Shown one piece after another: positions 6,992-14,010 of a DNA stretch of 16,602 bases. The translations under genes and the position numbers were made by a program. The notes beneath the pieces were generated by a model. The model was not told where the DNA came from. It searched no databases and was given only the letters and a program-made list of their open reading frames with translations. The DNA lies in contig CAIOKL010000271.1 of the NCBI GenBank assembly GCA_903858915.1, positions 1 through 16,602 on the forward strand, written 5' to 3'. Position 1 is the first letter of the stretch, and each line of letters starts with the position of its first letter. Source of the DNA: an uncultured Alphaproteobacteria bacterium. GTDB lineage: Bacteria > Pseudomonadota > Alphaproteobacteria > Rickettsiales > UBA1997.

Positions 6992-7975
6992 TTATTTTCT
7001 ACAAATTTTAACTCTCTCATCGCCATATTTTTCGCAAACACATCCATAAAATTCGCGTTTTTTAATCACTCCTTCGGCGATTAAATATTCGTAAAATCTG
7101 ATTAATTTTTCTTTGCGTGGTTTATATTTTTTTTCACCAATTTTCATCAAAATTTTTGCTAAAATTTTTAAGGCAATTGCTGGGTTTATGCCGGCTAATT
7201 TGTGTCGATTAATTATTATTAAATTATCGGCGTTTTGTTCAATGATTTCTAGCTCATATCCATCCATAATTTCATCAAAAAAATCACGAGTTTTAGAAAT
7301 TTCTAACGAGGCGTTGTAAATTCTTTTTTCGAGTAAATTTTTGTCATCGAAACTCGCTAAAAATTTACGAATTTTATTGCGTAAAAATTTTTCGTCATCA
7401 TTGGTTTCATCTTCAAACCACTCAATATTTTTAGCGATTAAATAATTTTTTAATTCATCTTTCGAAATTTCTAGAAATGGACGAATGATTTTTACGCCAT
7501 TTATTTCGGAAATTTTTTGAATTGGCGATAAGCCGTCAAGCCCACTGCCCCTAAATAATCTGATTAAAAAATTTTCAGCAATATCGCCAATATGATGACC
7601 AACAAATAAAAATTCTAGATGATTTTTTTTGCAAAAATTGGTTAATATTTCATAGCGAATTTCGCGCAAATTGGCTTCAATATTTTTGTGTGGAATTTGT
7701 TTTTGCGGAATCGCTAAAATTTTATGTGAAATATCAAATTTTTTTAGCAATTCTCCAACTTTTTTTGCTTCATTTTTTGAGTTTTTACGAAGGCCATGAT
7801 CAATTGTCAAGGCATAAATTTTGATTTTATTTTCTTTACAGAAATCATTTAGCGCCAAAGTTAAAGCCATGGAGTCGCACCCGCCAGAAATCGCCACCGC
7901 AATTTGCTTCTTTATAAAAAAATTTTTAAAAACTTCTTCAATATTATTTGTTATATTTTTATACTCGTTGTTCAT
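6992..7975 (-). CDS. tilS: tRNA(Ile)-lysidine synthetase, short form
   Basis: TilS uses ATP to attach lysine to C34 of the CAU-anticodon tRNA-Ile, changing its identity from Met to Ile. The PP-loop AVAISGGCDSMALTL (26-40) is intact. Other family blocks are TIDHGLRKNSKNEA (57-70), VGHHIGDIAENFLIRLFRGS (125-144), GLDGLSPI, and DETNDDEKFLRNKIRKFL (189-206). At 327 aa it is closer to the compact Aquifex-type enzyme (311 aa) than to E. coli TilS (432 aa), so the second C-terminal domain is probably absent or reduced. The ATG at 7973-7975 leaves about 25 residues before the PP-loop strand, as is normal. In many alphaproteobacteria tilS precedes ftsH; here it converges on an unrelated gene. Its start is only 15 bp from the divergent tolC start, so the two promoters must overlap each other's 5' coding sequence. 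Confidence 0.93.
   Translation of the reverse strand: MNNEYKNITNNIEEVFKNFFIKKQIAVAISGGCDSMALTLALNDFCKENKIKIYALTIDHGLRKNSKNEAKKVGELLKKFDISHKILAIPQKQIPHKNIEANLREIRYEILTNFCKKNHLEFLFVGHHIGDIAENFLIRLFRGSGLDGLSPIQKISEINGVKIIRPFLEISKDELKNYLIAKNIEWFEDETNDDEKFLRNKIRKFLASFDDKNLLEKRIYNASLEISKTRDFFDEIMDGYELEIIEQNADNLIIINRHKLAGINPAIALKILAKILMKIGEKKYKPRKEKLIRFYEYLIAEGVIKKREFYGCVCEKYGDERVKICRK
7937..7965 (+). promoter_or_regulatory. Possible tolC promoter embedded in the tilS 5' end
   Basis: TATACT (7960-7965, 5/6 to the -10 consensus) lies 17 nt after TTCAAT (7937-7942, a poor -35). A start near 7972 would give a leader of about 19 nt. The promoter must lie in this area because only 15 bp separate the divergent starts of tilS and tolC. 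The hexamer match itself is modest. Confidence 0.3.
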
Positions 7976-7990
7976 TTAAAAAATAAAAAT

Positions 7991-9436
7991 ATGTCATTCA
8001 AAAAATTATTTCTATATTTTGCAATTTTAGCAATTTTTTGCAAGCAATCATTCGCACAGAATCCTTCGACTCTATCTTTAGATCAATATCTTGAACAAGT
8101 TAAGGGACAAAATTTAACCATCGAAAAATCCGAAAAAAATGTCGAAAGTTTTGAACTTTTAAAACAAAAAGCTAAATTGGTTAGCGCCATTAAACTTTAT
8201 GGCTTTACGGAGTCAAGCTTCGCCGAGCAAAACCGCGCTTTACAATTTTTTCGTTATGAATCGGTAAAATATCAAAATAATCGTATTGGATTATCGCAAA
8301 ATTCTGAATTTGGTTTAAATAGCAATATTTATTATTCACTCAACAACACTAAATATAAAGGCTTCAACAGCGCTCTTGCCAGCTCTAATCTTGCCATTCA
8401 AAATAGCCAAGCCATTCCCGTTGTCGAATTGTCAATTCCACTTTGGCAAAATTTATTTGGAGCCTCAACTCGCGCGCGTCGTGACGCTTCCTTTTATGAA
8501 AATGAAGCCCAAAAATTAAGCGCTAAAGCTTTGTCGATTAGCGAATTAATTGACGCCGAGAAGGGTTTTTGGACGATGGTTTTTGCTCAAAAAACTGTTG
8601 AAATTCAAAATCGCGCTTTAAATAGTGCGCAAAAAATATTAAATTATTTAAGTAAAAAAGAGCGCATGAATTTAGCAGAAAAAGGCGATGTTCTTCAAGC
8701 AAAAGCCATGGTTGAATCCAAGAAATTAGCGGTTAAACAAGCTGAAAATTTTCTTAAAATTAGCGCAAGAAATTTTAATAAAAAACGCAATTCTGACAAA
8801 GAGGAAGTCAAAGAAAAATTAATTTCTTTCGATATTCAAAAATTACAAAATGCAAAATTTTCTATTCAAAAAAAATCGGATCGATTTGATGTAAAGTCAC
8901 AAAAGGCGCAGGTTGATGCCTCGGTCGCTCAAGCTAAAATTGAAGAAGAAAGCAACAAACCTTCGTTAAATTTATATACAAGTTATTCGGTGAACCAAGT
9001 TGAAGCCAACAGAATGGACGCGGTTTCATCGACTCTTAATAAAAATGCGCCGACTGGAAAAATCGGTTTAGAATTTTCAATGCCAATCAATATTGGACTA
9101 TCTTCCGATATCCGCAAAGGTGCGCGCACCAAGGCTTCCGCTGATAAAATTTCTTATCGTGAAAAACTTCTTCAACAAGAAATCGATTGGCAAAATTTGC
9201 AAGAAAATTTAAAGGATTATCAAGAAAATTTACGCCTCGCCACTCAAATTGAAAACGCTCAGAAAGCTAAATTAGAAAATGAACGAAACCTTCTTGAGCG
9301 CGGTCGCACCTCGACTTATCAGATTTTAGTTTTTGAACAAGAATATTCAAATTCCGAATTAACTACGCAACAAATTGCACAAAAATTACACGAATTAATT
9401 GCCGAACAAAAACTTTACCAACAATTAGAAATTTAA
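7991..9436 (+). CDS. TolC-family outer-membrane efflux protein
   Basis: I chose the ATG at 7991 instead of the upstream in-frame ATG at 7904. It gives a 481-aa protein whose first 24 residues are a good signal peptide (MSFKKLFLYFAILAIFCKQSFAQ), whereas the longer form would run into tilS on the other strand. The mature protein shows the OEP layout: long amphipathic helices (about 160-235, 255-300, 320-350 and 395-481) interrupted by two strand regions of an outer-membrane barrel, around RIGLSQNSEFGLNSNIYYSL and KIGLEFSMPINIGL. The near-terminal GRTSTYQILVFEQEYSNSEL is a familiar TolC-family segment. It should form the trimeric exit duct for the RND pump encoded 10 bp downstream. No periplasmic adaptor gene lies beside it. 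tolC itself or an oprM/nodT-type paralogue are both possible. Confidence 0.88.
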   Translation: MSFKKLFLYFAILAIFCKQSFAQNPSTLSLDQYLEQVKGQNLTIEKSEKNVESFELLKQKAKLVSAIKLYGFTESSFAEQNRALQFFRYESVKYQNNRIGLSQNSEFGLNSNIYYSLNNTKYKGFNSALASSNLAIQNSQAIPVVELSIPLWQNLFGASTRARRDASFYENEAQKLSAKALSISELIDAEKGFWTMVFAQKTVEIQNRALNSAQKILNYLSKKERMNLAEKGDVLQAKAMVESKKLAVKQAENFLKISARNFNKKRNSDKEEVKEKLISFDIQKLQNAKFSIQKKSDRFDVKSQKAQVDASVAQAKIEEESNKPSLNLYTSYSVNQVEANRMDAVSSTLNKNAPTGKIGLEFSMPINIGLSSDIRKGARTKASADKISYREKLLQQEIDWQNLQENLKDYQENLRLATQIENAQKAKLENERNLLERGRTSTYQILVFEQEYSNSELTTQQIAQKLHELIAEQKLYQQLEI

Positions 9437-9446
9437 TTTTTTTAAA

Positions 9447-12400
9447 ATGAATATCACCGAATTATCAATCAAACGGCCCGCTTTTATTTCGAGCTTGATG
9501 ATTACTATCATCACTGTTGGTTACATCGCTTTCAATAAAATGAATGTCGAGCTTTTTCCAAATATCGATATTCCGATTATTTTCGTTTCCACTCGTTATG
9601 ATGGCGCCGCGCCGTCGGAAATTGAAAGCTTGGTTTCCAAGCCACTTGAAGAAGAAATTAGCACGGTTTCTGGCATCAAAAAATTAATGTCGCGAAGCTT
9701 GAAAGACACGAGTCAAATCATTGTACAACTTTATCAAAACACCGACATTAAATATGCCGAACAACAAATTCGTGACAAAATAAATCAAGCTCGTGCCAAA
9801 CTCCCCGAAGATGTTAAAGAGCCGGTAATTCGTCGCGTCGACCCTTCGGATCAGCCCGTTTTAACGATTATTTTAAAAGCTGATTTGCCTGAAGCGGAAT
9901 TATTTGATTTGGCCGATAATTTTGTACGCCCTAGACTAGAGCAAACTGCCGATGTTGGTATGGTTGAAATTTTAGGAGCGCGCAAGAGAGAAATTCAAAT
10001 TCTCGTTGATCAAAATAAATTAAAATCGCGCGATGTTTCTCTTTCGCAAATTAATCGCCAATTGGCGCTTTCGGGACAAAATGTTTCGATTGGCAAAAGA
10101 GATATTGGCGATAAGCAACGAGTTTTTAGAAGCGCCAGCGAGTTCAATGAAATCAATCAAATCGAAAATACTTTGGTTAATTTTTATTCTAACGAAATTC
10201 CAACCAAAGTTTCCGACATTGGCGTTGTAATTGATGGTCTTGAAGATGAAAATTCACGCGCCTTTTTGGACGGCAAAAAATCATTATTTTTAACGGTTTA
10301 TCGCCAATCCGATGCCAATATTATCAAAGCGGTTGACGGTGTTAAAGTTCAAATCGAAAAAATTAAAAAAGATTTTGCAAGCATGGAAGGCAAGCCCGAA
10401 ATTACCGCCACTAAAGATGCCAGCGTTTATATTCGTAGCAACATTTCCGACATCCAAGAAGCGGTTGTTATCGCCGTAATTCTCACAGTTTTAACGGTGT
10501 TATTTTTCCTCGGAAGCATTCGCGCCACCATTATTACCGCCATTTCCCTACCCATCACCTTAATCGGAGCTTTCATTATTATGTACAGCGCGGATTTCTC
10601 AATCAATGTGATTACCATGCTAGCGTTGAGCTTGGCTGTAGGTCTCTTGGTTGATGACGCCATCGTCGTTGTAGAAAATATTTATCGCAAAATCGAAAGT
10701 GGCATGAATCCAATTGAAGCTTCAATCGCTTCTTCACGCGAAATTTTGATGGCAGTTGTCGCCATTAGCGCCGTGGTTATTTCGGTCTTTACGCCAATTT
10801 CATTTTTAAAAGGCACGGTCGGGCAATATTTAAAACAATTCGGCTTAACTATTTCCTTCGCCATGATGATTAGTCTCGTCGTCGCCATCTCAATTATTCC
10901 CGTTTTATGCGCTTATCTTTCGGGGCAGAATAAAAAACCACACAAACCACACGAGAAGAAAAAAATTTCAAGGCTCGATGCATTTCAATCTTATCTCGAA
11001 GATCGCTATGAAGGCGCCTTGAAATTTTCGATTAAACACCCCGCAATTATTATTATCACAACTTTGCTAATTATCGCCGGAAGTATCGTCGCTTTTACCA
11101 AAGTTCCCAAAACTTTTATGACCGAAAGTGACAATGGCGAAATTACCGTAAGCCTTGAACTTTCCGCCGATTCAAGCCTTGATGCCACTAGCTCCGCCGC
11201 CTTGAAAATTGACGAAGTTGTGCGTCAAAATAAAGAAGTTGTTATCTCGGCCGCCTCTGCCGGAACGATGTCGCGTCAAGCTAATCGAGGTGAACTTTAT
11301 ATAAAATTACTTCCTAAAAAAGATCGCACCATTAGCACTTCGCAATTCAAAGAAAAATTGCGCGGTCAATTAGTTGGTTTTGAATATGCTAATCCTGTGG
11401 TTAGGGATTTTGATCCTTCGGGCGGGGCTTCGCGCGGTCAACCTTTCAATTTATTTTTAATTTCTTCAAACAAAGATTCGCTCGATAAATATGCGACGAT
11501 GCTTTATGAAAAACTCAAACAAGATCCGCGCTTAAAAGATGTTGACACCAGCAATAAAGCTACTCGCGCCGAATTTAAAGTTAATCTCAAAGAAGATTCC
11601 GCTCGCAACTACGGCGTTAATAGTCAAGCTGTTGGCAATGAATTGCGTGGTTATGTCGAAGGTTTTATTCCAACCAAACTTCGTCAAAATGGCTTGGAAT
11701 ATAATATTCGCTTGCGCTTAAAGCCTGAGCAACGCGATATTAAAGATAATTTTAATACGATTTATGTTCCTAATATTAACAATAAATTGATTCGTCTCGC
11801 CGATATTGCCGAGACCGAAGAAGATATCGAACCCGCGACCATCAATCGTCAAGACCGCGGTCGTTATATTCAAATTACCGCAAGTCTCGCTCCAAAAGTT
11901 GGTCTTGGAGATTTAATCGATGATTTCCAAAAGAAATTTTTGGATGGTGAATTAAAAATGCCGAATGATGTGCGTTTTTCTTTTTCCGGCGATTCCGAAA
12001 ATATGCAAGACATGATAACTTCGATGAACCAAGCTTTACTTTTATCAATCGTTTTCATTTATTTAATTTTAACCAGCCTTTACGAATCTTTCGTAGTGCC
12101 ATTTACAATTCTTCTTGCGCTTCCCCTCGCCTTTTGTGGAGCCTTTTACGCTCTTTATATCATGGGCGAATCGGTTAATATTTTTACCATGCTTGGGATT
12201 TTTATGTTGGTGAGCGTTTCGGGGAAAAATTCGATTTTGTTAATCGACTTTACCAATCGCTTAATCGAGGAAGGAAAATCGCGCACCGAGGCTTTGGTTA
12301 TCGCTGGAAGAATGCGTTTGCGTCCAATTTTAATGACCTCAATCGCTTTAATTGTTGGCACTTTGCCGGTTGCCATCGGCTTTAGCGAAACCGCTTCAAT

Positions 12401-12542
12401 GCGTACTTCGATGGGCGTTGCTATCATCGGCGGATTGATTTCTTCGACTTTATTAACTCTAGTCGTCGTGCCGGCAGTTTTCAGTTACATCGATCGCTTT
12501 AGAATTTGGATTAAAGCAAAACTTTGGAAGATGGTGGAGTAA
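9447..12542 (+). CDS. RND-family efflux pump inner-membrane permease (AcrB/HAE1 type)
   Basis: The 1031-aa length is typical of HAE1 permeases, which export drugs and amphiphiles by proton exchange through a TolC duct. The N-terminus MNITELSIKRPAFISSLMIT is the standard TM1 start. The first periplasmic porter region includes FPNIDIPIIFVSTRYDGAAP (37-56). The TM4 proton-relay pair is D403-D404 in LALSLAVGLLVDDAIVVVEN (393 onward), and the TM10 lysine is K927 in VSVSGKNSILLIDF, so the relay appears complete. A second porter/docking region spans about 565-860, and the terminal helices end in GGLISSTLLTLVVVPAVFSY. It follows the OEP gene by 10 bp, without an SD, and is doubtless co-transcribed with it. 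The missing membrane-fusion (AcrA-like) gene must be elsewhere or be borrowed. No terminator is evident after the stop. Confidence 0.95.
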   Translation: MNITELSIKRPAFISSLMITIITVGYIAFNKMNVELFPNIDIPIIFVSTRYDGAAPSEIESLVSKPLEEEISTVSGIKKLMSRSLKDTSQIIVQLYQNTDIKYAEQQIRDKINQARAKLPEDVKEPVIRRVDPSDQPVLTIILKADLPEAELFDLADNFVRPRLEQTADVGMVEILGARKREIQILVDQNKLKSRDVSLSQINRQLALSGQNVSIGKRDIGDKQRVFRSASEFNEINQIENTLVNFYSNEIPTKVSDIGVVIDGLEDENSRAFLDGKKSLFLTVYRQSDANIIKAVDGVKVQIEKIKKDFASMEGKPEITATKDASVYIRSNISDIQEAVVIAVILTVLTVLFFLGSIRATIITAISLPITLIGAFIIMYSADFSINVITMLALSLAVGLLVDDAIVVVENIYRKIESGMNPIEASIASSREILMAVVAISAVVISVFTPISFLKGTVGQYLKQFGLTISFAMMISLVVAISIIPVLCAYLSGQNKKPHKPHEKKKISRLDAFQSYLEDRYEGALKFSIKHPAIIIITTLLIIAGSIVAFTKVPKTFMTESDNGEITVSLELSADSSLDATSSAALKIDEVVRQNKEVVISAASAGTMSRQANRGELYIKLLPKKDRTISTSQFKEKLRGQLVGFEYANPVVRDFDPSGGASRGQPFNLFLISSNKDSLDKYATMLYEKLKQDPRLKDVDTSNKATRAEFKVNLKEDSARNYGVNSQAVGNELRGYVEGFIPTKLRQNGLEYNIRLRLKPEQRDIKDNFNTIYVPNINNKLIRLADIAETEEDIEPATINRQDRGRYIQITASLAPKVGLGDLIDDFQKKFLDGELKMPNDVRFSFSGDSENMQDMITSMNQALLLSIVFIYLILTSLYESFVVPFTILLALPLAFCGAFYALYIMGESVNIFTMLGIFMLVSVSGKNSILLIDFTNRLIEEGKSRTEALVIAGRMRLRPILMTSIALIVGTLPVAIGFSETASMRTSMGVAIIGGLISSTLLTLVVVPAVFSYIDRFRIWIKAKLWKMVE

Positions 12543-12593
12543 TTAGGGTTAATTAATTTATTGTAATTAGAAGCAAATCATTGCACTCATAAA

Positions 12594-12768
12594 TTTTATA
12601 AAACACTCGCAAAACTTTCGGTGTCACAGCTCTCCCGCTCAGGGGCTTACAAACCTATATTTTGTGAAATATTCGTCAAGCTTACGGGGTCATCATCCCT
12701 TACACCCCTACATTTTGTAAAAACACTCGCAAAACTTACGGGCTGTAGCTCCCCCCTTGAGGGGGAGC
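12594..12768 (+). repeat. Degenerate triplicated unit (repeat family C)
   Basis: The 17-mer AAACACTCGCAAAACTT occurs exactly at 12601-12617 and 12721-12737. A diverged copy, AAATATTCGTCAAGCTTACGG, lies at 12667-12687. Each is preceded by TTTTRT(R)AA-like sequence and followed by a C-rich then G-rich block; for the first and third this is AGCTCtCCCgCTcAGGGG and AGCTCCCCCCTTGAGGGGG. The units are about 66 and 54 bp apart. The first and third are most alike, so the middle one is older or was altered. It carries no spacer/repeat regularity of the CRISPR kind. Confidence 0.65.
12748..12768. repeat. GC-rich hairpin GCTCCCCC/GGGGGAGC
   Basis: GCTCCCCC (12748-12755) and GGGGGAGC (12761-12768) are exact complements around the loop CTTGA. 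It is the 3' part of the third family-C unit and abuts the longer perfect hairpin at 12770. A further G-run at 12810-12815 could pair alternatively with C51-C56 of the left arm, giving two mutually exclusive folds. No U-run follows, so this is not a typical intrinsic terminator. Confidence 0.6.
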
Positions 12769-12769
12769 G

Positions 12770-12807
12770 GATTCCAGAAACTTAACGGTAGTTAAGTTTC
12801 TGGAATC
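12770..12807. repeat. Perfect 17-bp hairpin, 4-nt loop
   Basis: GATTCCAGAAACTTAAC (12770-12786), loop GGTA, and GTTAAGTTTCTGGAATC (12791-12807) match at all 17 positions. Such an uninterrupted palindrome is well beyond chance. It is not followed by a T-run (GTGGGGGGT follows instead), which argues against an intrinsic terminator. A recently mobilised palindromic element or an extrusion-prone cruciform is more likely. Confidence 0.8.
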
Positions 12808-12912
12808 GTGGGGGGTCAGAAAAGCTTAGATAATCAACGATCTAGAACCAAAATAAAAACTTCCAAAAAATAAATTTTATAAAAAAGACGAAGCGTTCAC
12901 AAACTAAAAATC

Positions 12913-12982
12913 TCATCGCGTATGTCGCGATTCATTCGCGACGGAGCGATTCAACTGAAAGCTAAATTTGCTGCAAATTTAA
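12913..12982 (-). repeat. Palindromic repeat family A, copy 2
   Basis: This is the reverse complement of 1873-1945 with a loop 3 nt shorter (AAATTTGC-a-GCAAATTT against AAATTTGC-taaa-GCAAATTT) and a few substitutions; the GTCGCGA hairpin is fully conserved. Read on the plus strand it opens a short frame starting MSRFIRDGAIQLKAKFA and running 31 codons into repeat B (stop at 13015-13017). I do not call this a gene. It sits 15 bp upstream of repeat B copy 1, so the two may form one composite element. Confidence 0.85.
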
Positions 12983-12997
12983 TGTGTAACGCTCAGG

Positions 12998-13127
12998 AAT
13001 ACCGCTTTCAATCTTAAATCAGGCGATTGAATTTAAGGACGAGTCTGCGTAAGCCTACTCTAAGGTAGGCGCGCAAAGACGAGTTCCGCAAAATTCGGTC
13101 GCATCATTTAAGATTCAAAGCGGTATT
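12998..13127 (+). repeat. Structured palindromic repeat family B, copy 1, abutting a tRNA
   Basis: The element is bounded by 24-nt inverted arms (12998-13021 and 13104-13127, 22/24 complementary; outermost AATACCGCTTT/AAAGCGGTATT). Inside are direct GACGAGT copies (13038-13044, 13078-13084), a stem TGCG/CGCA and a central hairpin GCCTAC-tctaag-GTAGGC (13053-13070). A second copy with compensatory base changes lies at 16304-16423. The right boundary touches the last base of the tRNA CCA end (13128) with no gap. The whole can fold into one long branched hairpin as DNA cruciform or RNA. Confidence 0.8.
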
Positions 13128-13203
13128 TGGTGGGATCGGTAGGGATTGAACCTACGACCAAGACGTTATGAGCGTCCTGCTCTGACCGCTGAGCTACAAT
13201 CCC
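13128..13203 (-). tRNA. tRNA with CAU anticodon (tRNA-Ile2 favoured; elongator Met possible)
   Basis: This 76-nt cloverleaf has acceptor GGGATTG/CGATCCC (one G-T), D-stem GCTC/GAGC with loop AGCGGTCA, anticodon stem GGACG/CGTCT with loop CTCATAA (anticodon CAT), variable TGGTC, and T-stem GTAGG/CCTAC with loop TTCAATC. The discriminator A and CCA end are encoded. CAU tRNAs are initiator Met, elongator Met or Ile2. The initiator is unlikely, since a normal pair occupies 1-72 and three G-C pairs at the base of the anticodon stem are lacking. The GAGCAGG and CTTGGTCG wording resembles ileX-type tRNA-Ile2, whose C34 would be modified by the TilS encoded in this same window. It lies downstream of grpE on the same strand, about 100 bp away. 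Confidence 0.93.
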
Positions 13204-13208
13204 CGCCG

Positions 13209-13246
13209 TTTAGAATATTAAATTTTGACAAGTTTAACATTCTAAA
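13209..13246. repeat. 14-bp inverted repeat between grpE and the tRNA
   Basis: TTTAGAATATTAAA (13209-13222) and TTTAACATTCTAAA (13233-13246) pair at 13 of 14 positions around a 10-nt loop, a few bases upstream of the tRNA 5' end. There is no U-run for termination of grpE. A role as operator, promoter-region cruciform or processing hairpin is possible. The loop includes TTGACA on the plus strand, but no -10 or gene follows it. Confidence 0.5.
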
Positions 13247-13305
13247 AACTTTAACTCTTAAATCCAATATTGGTCTTTTTAGATTTTTTTTGCAACAAAA
13301 AATTT

Positions 13306-13878
13306 TTAGTTTTCAATATTTTTTGGCTTAGCAACTCCAACCAAAGCTGGTCTTATTAATCTATCCGCAATCGAATATCCAGCTTGAATAACCTGAACAA
13401 CGCTTCCCTCTTTTGCATCCGATTCAATATTAGCAATTGCTTCGTGAAAATTATGATCAAAATCTTGGTTAAGTGGATAAATTCTCTTCACTTGATTTTT
13501 TTCCAAAACTTTAAGCATTTCTTTTTCGGTCATTTCAATTGCGAGTGCATAATTTTTTATGGCTGGATTTTTTGCAATTTCATCTTTTGGAGCATTTTCG
13601 CTCGCCATGAAAAAATTTTCTACAACCGTCACCAAATCGCTTACAAAATTAGCGATGGCAAATTTTGCAGTTTTTTCATTTTCCTCACGAGACCTTCTGC
13701 GAACATTGTCTAGCTCCGCAAGAGTTCTTAAAAATTTATCATTTTGCTCGGATAATTTTTGTTCAAGCTCGATAATTTTATTTTGTAGTTCATTTTCAGC
13801 GTTTGCTGAATTTTCCTTATTTAAATTTTCAATATTTTCGCTTTGATTTTGTTGATTATTTTGTTGATTTTCTTGCAT
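13306..13878 (-). CDS. grpE: Nucleotide exchange factor GrpE (DnaK co-chaperone)
   Basis: The 190-aa cytoplasmic co-chaperone releases ADP from DnaK. An acidic, Asn/Gln-rich disordered N-terminus (1-30) leads into the long dimeric coiled coil (about 31-75; LEQKLSEQNDKFLRTLAELD, NVRRRSREENEKTAKFA), then a four-helix region and a C-terminal beta domain with FDHNFHEAI, VVQVIQAGYSIADRLIRPAL and VGVAKP. All are standard GrpE blocks, and the length is typical. The ATG at 13876-13878 is supported by a GGAG Shine-Dalgarno five bases upstream, the clearest RBS in the window. It is transcribed away from clpP, with 132 bp shared between the divergent starts, and dnaK or hrcA are not adjacent. A TTGAAA-N17-TAGATT promoter precedes it. 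Confidence 0.95.
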   Translation of the reverse strand: MQENQQNNQQNQSENIENLNKENSANAENELQNKIIELEQKLSEQNDKFLRTLAELDNVRRRSREENEKTAKFAIANFVSDLVTVVENFFMASENAPKDEIAKNPAIKNYALAIEMTEKEMLKVLEKNQVKRIYPLNQDFDHNFHEAIANIESDAKEGSVVQVIQAGYSIADRLIRPALVGVAKPKNIEN

Positions 13879-13883
13879 TTTTT

Positions 13884-13887
13884 CTCC
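13884..13887 (-). promoter_or_regulatory. grpE Shine-Dalgarno site
   Basis: GGAG on the minus strand, five bases before the ATG, decides the grpE start. Most other genes here (clpP, clpX, tolC, acrB, the SulP operon) have only A/T before their start codons, so a clear SD is exceptional in this window. Confidence 0.6.
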
Positions 13888-13908
13888 ATGAATTTATTTT
13901 TTTATGCA

Positions 13909-13937
13909 AATCTAATTGAATAAAAAAAGACTTTCAA
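13909..13937 (-). promoter_or_regulatory. grpE promoter (sigma-70 or heat-shock type)
   Basis: On the minus strand, TTGAAA (13932-13937), 17 nt, TAGATT (13909-13914) reads as a sigma-70 promoter with start near 13902 and a 24-nt leader. The -35 context CCTTGAAA also matches the sigma-32 -35 (CTTGAAA), as expected for a heat-shock gene. The usual C-rich sigma-32 -10 is not obvious, so the sigma factor is undecided. Confidence 0.45.
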
Positions 13938-14010
13938 GGTTGCATTAAAAAAAAATATTTCTACTTTCTATGTTTTGAATTTTTTGTGTTTAATTTTTAT
14001 TTTGTAAAAA

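Larger units (their letters stand above)
12543..13127. other. Gene-free repeat and hairpin region (about 585 bp)
   Basis: No protein or RNA gene is supported between the acrB stop and the tRNA 3' end. The stretch holds, in order, a degenerate triplicated unit (12594-12768), a GC hairpin and a perfect 17-bp hairpin (12748-12807), an unremarkable AT segment (about 12815-12912), repeat A copy 2 (12913-12982) and repeat B copy 1 (12998-13127). The G/C-run content is strikingly different from the surrounding AT-rich genes. Accumulation of small repeats at one site suggests an insertion-tolerant spot downstream of the tRNA. Confidence 0.75.

Noticed and set aside
7904..7990. N-terminal extension of the TolC-family protein from an upstream ATG
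   Set aside because: It would bury the signal peptide and overlap the start of tilS on the other strand; the ATG at 7991 gives a proper signal sequence.
12594..12768. Possible CRISPR array in the family-C units
   Set aside because: Only three degenerate units of unequal spacing, no constant repeat/spacer pattern and no cas genes nearby.
12922..13017. 31-codon frame beginning MSRFIRDGAIQLKAKFA spanning repeats A2 and B1 (and the related frame on the minus strand near 1751-1936)
   Set aside because: Both frames arise from the palindromic repeat itself, have no RBS or promoter and differ downstream of the repeat; reported as a property of the repeat, not as genes.
13225..13253. TTGACA on the plus strand upstream of the grpE 3' end as a promoter
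   Set aside because: No acceptable -10 at 16-18 nt and no plus-strand gene follows; it lies in the loop of an inverted repeat.
13384..13846. Two plus-strand open frames of 95 and 109 codons opposite grpE
   Set aside because: They are antisense shadows of the clearly conserved grpE coding sequence with no recognisable protein features.
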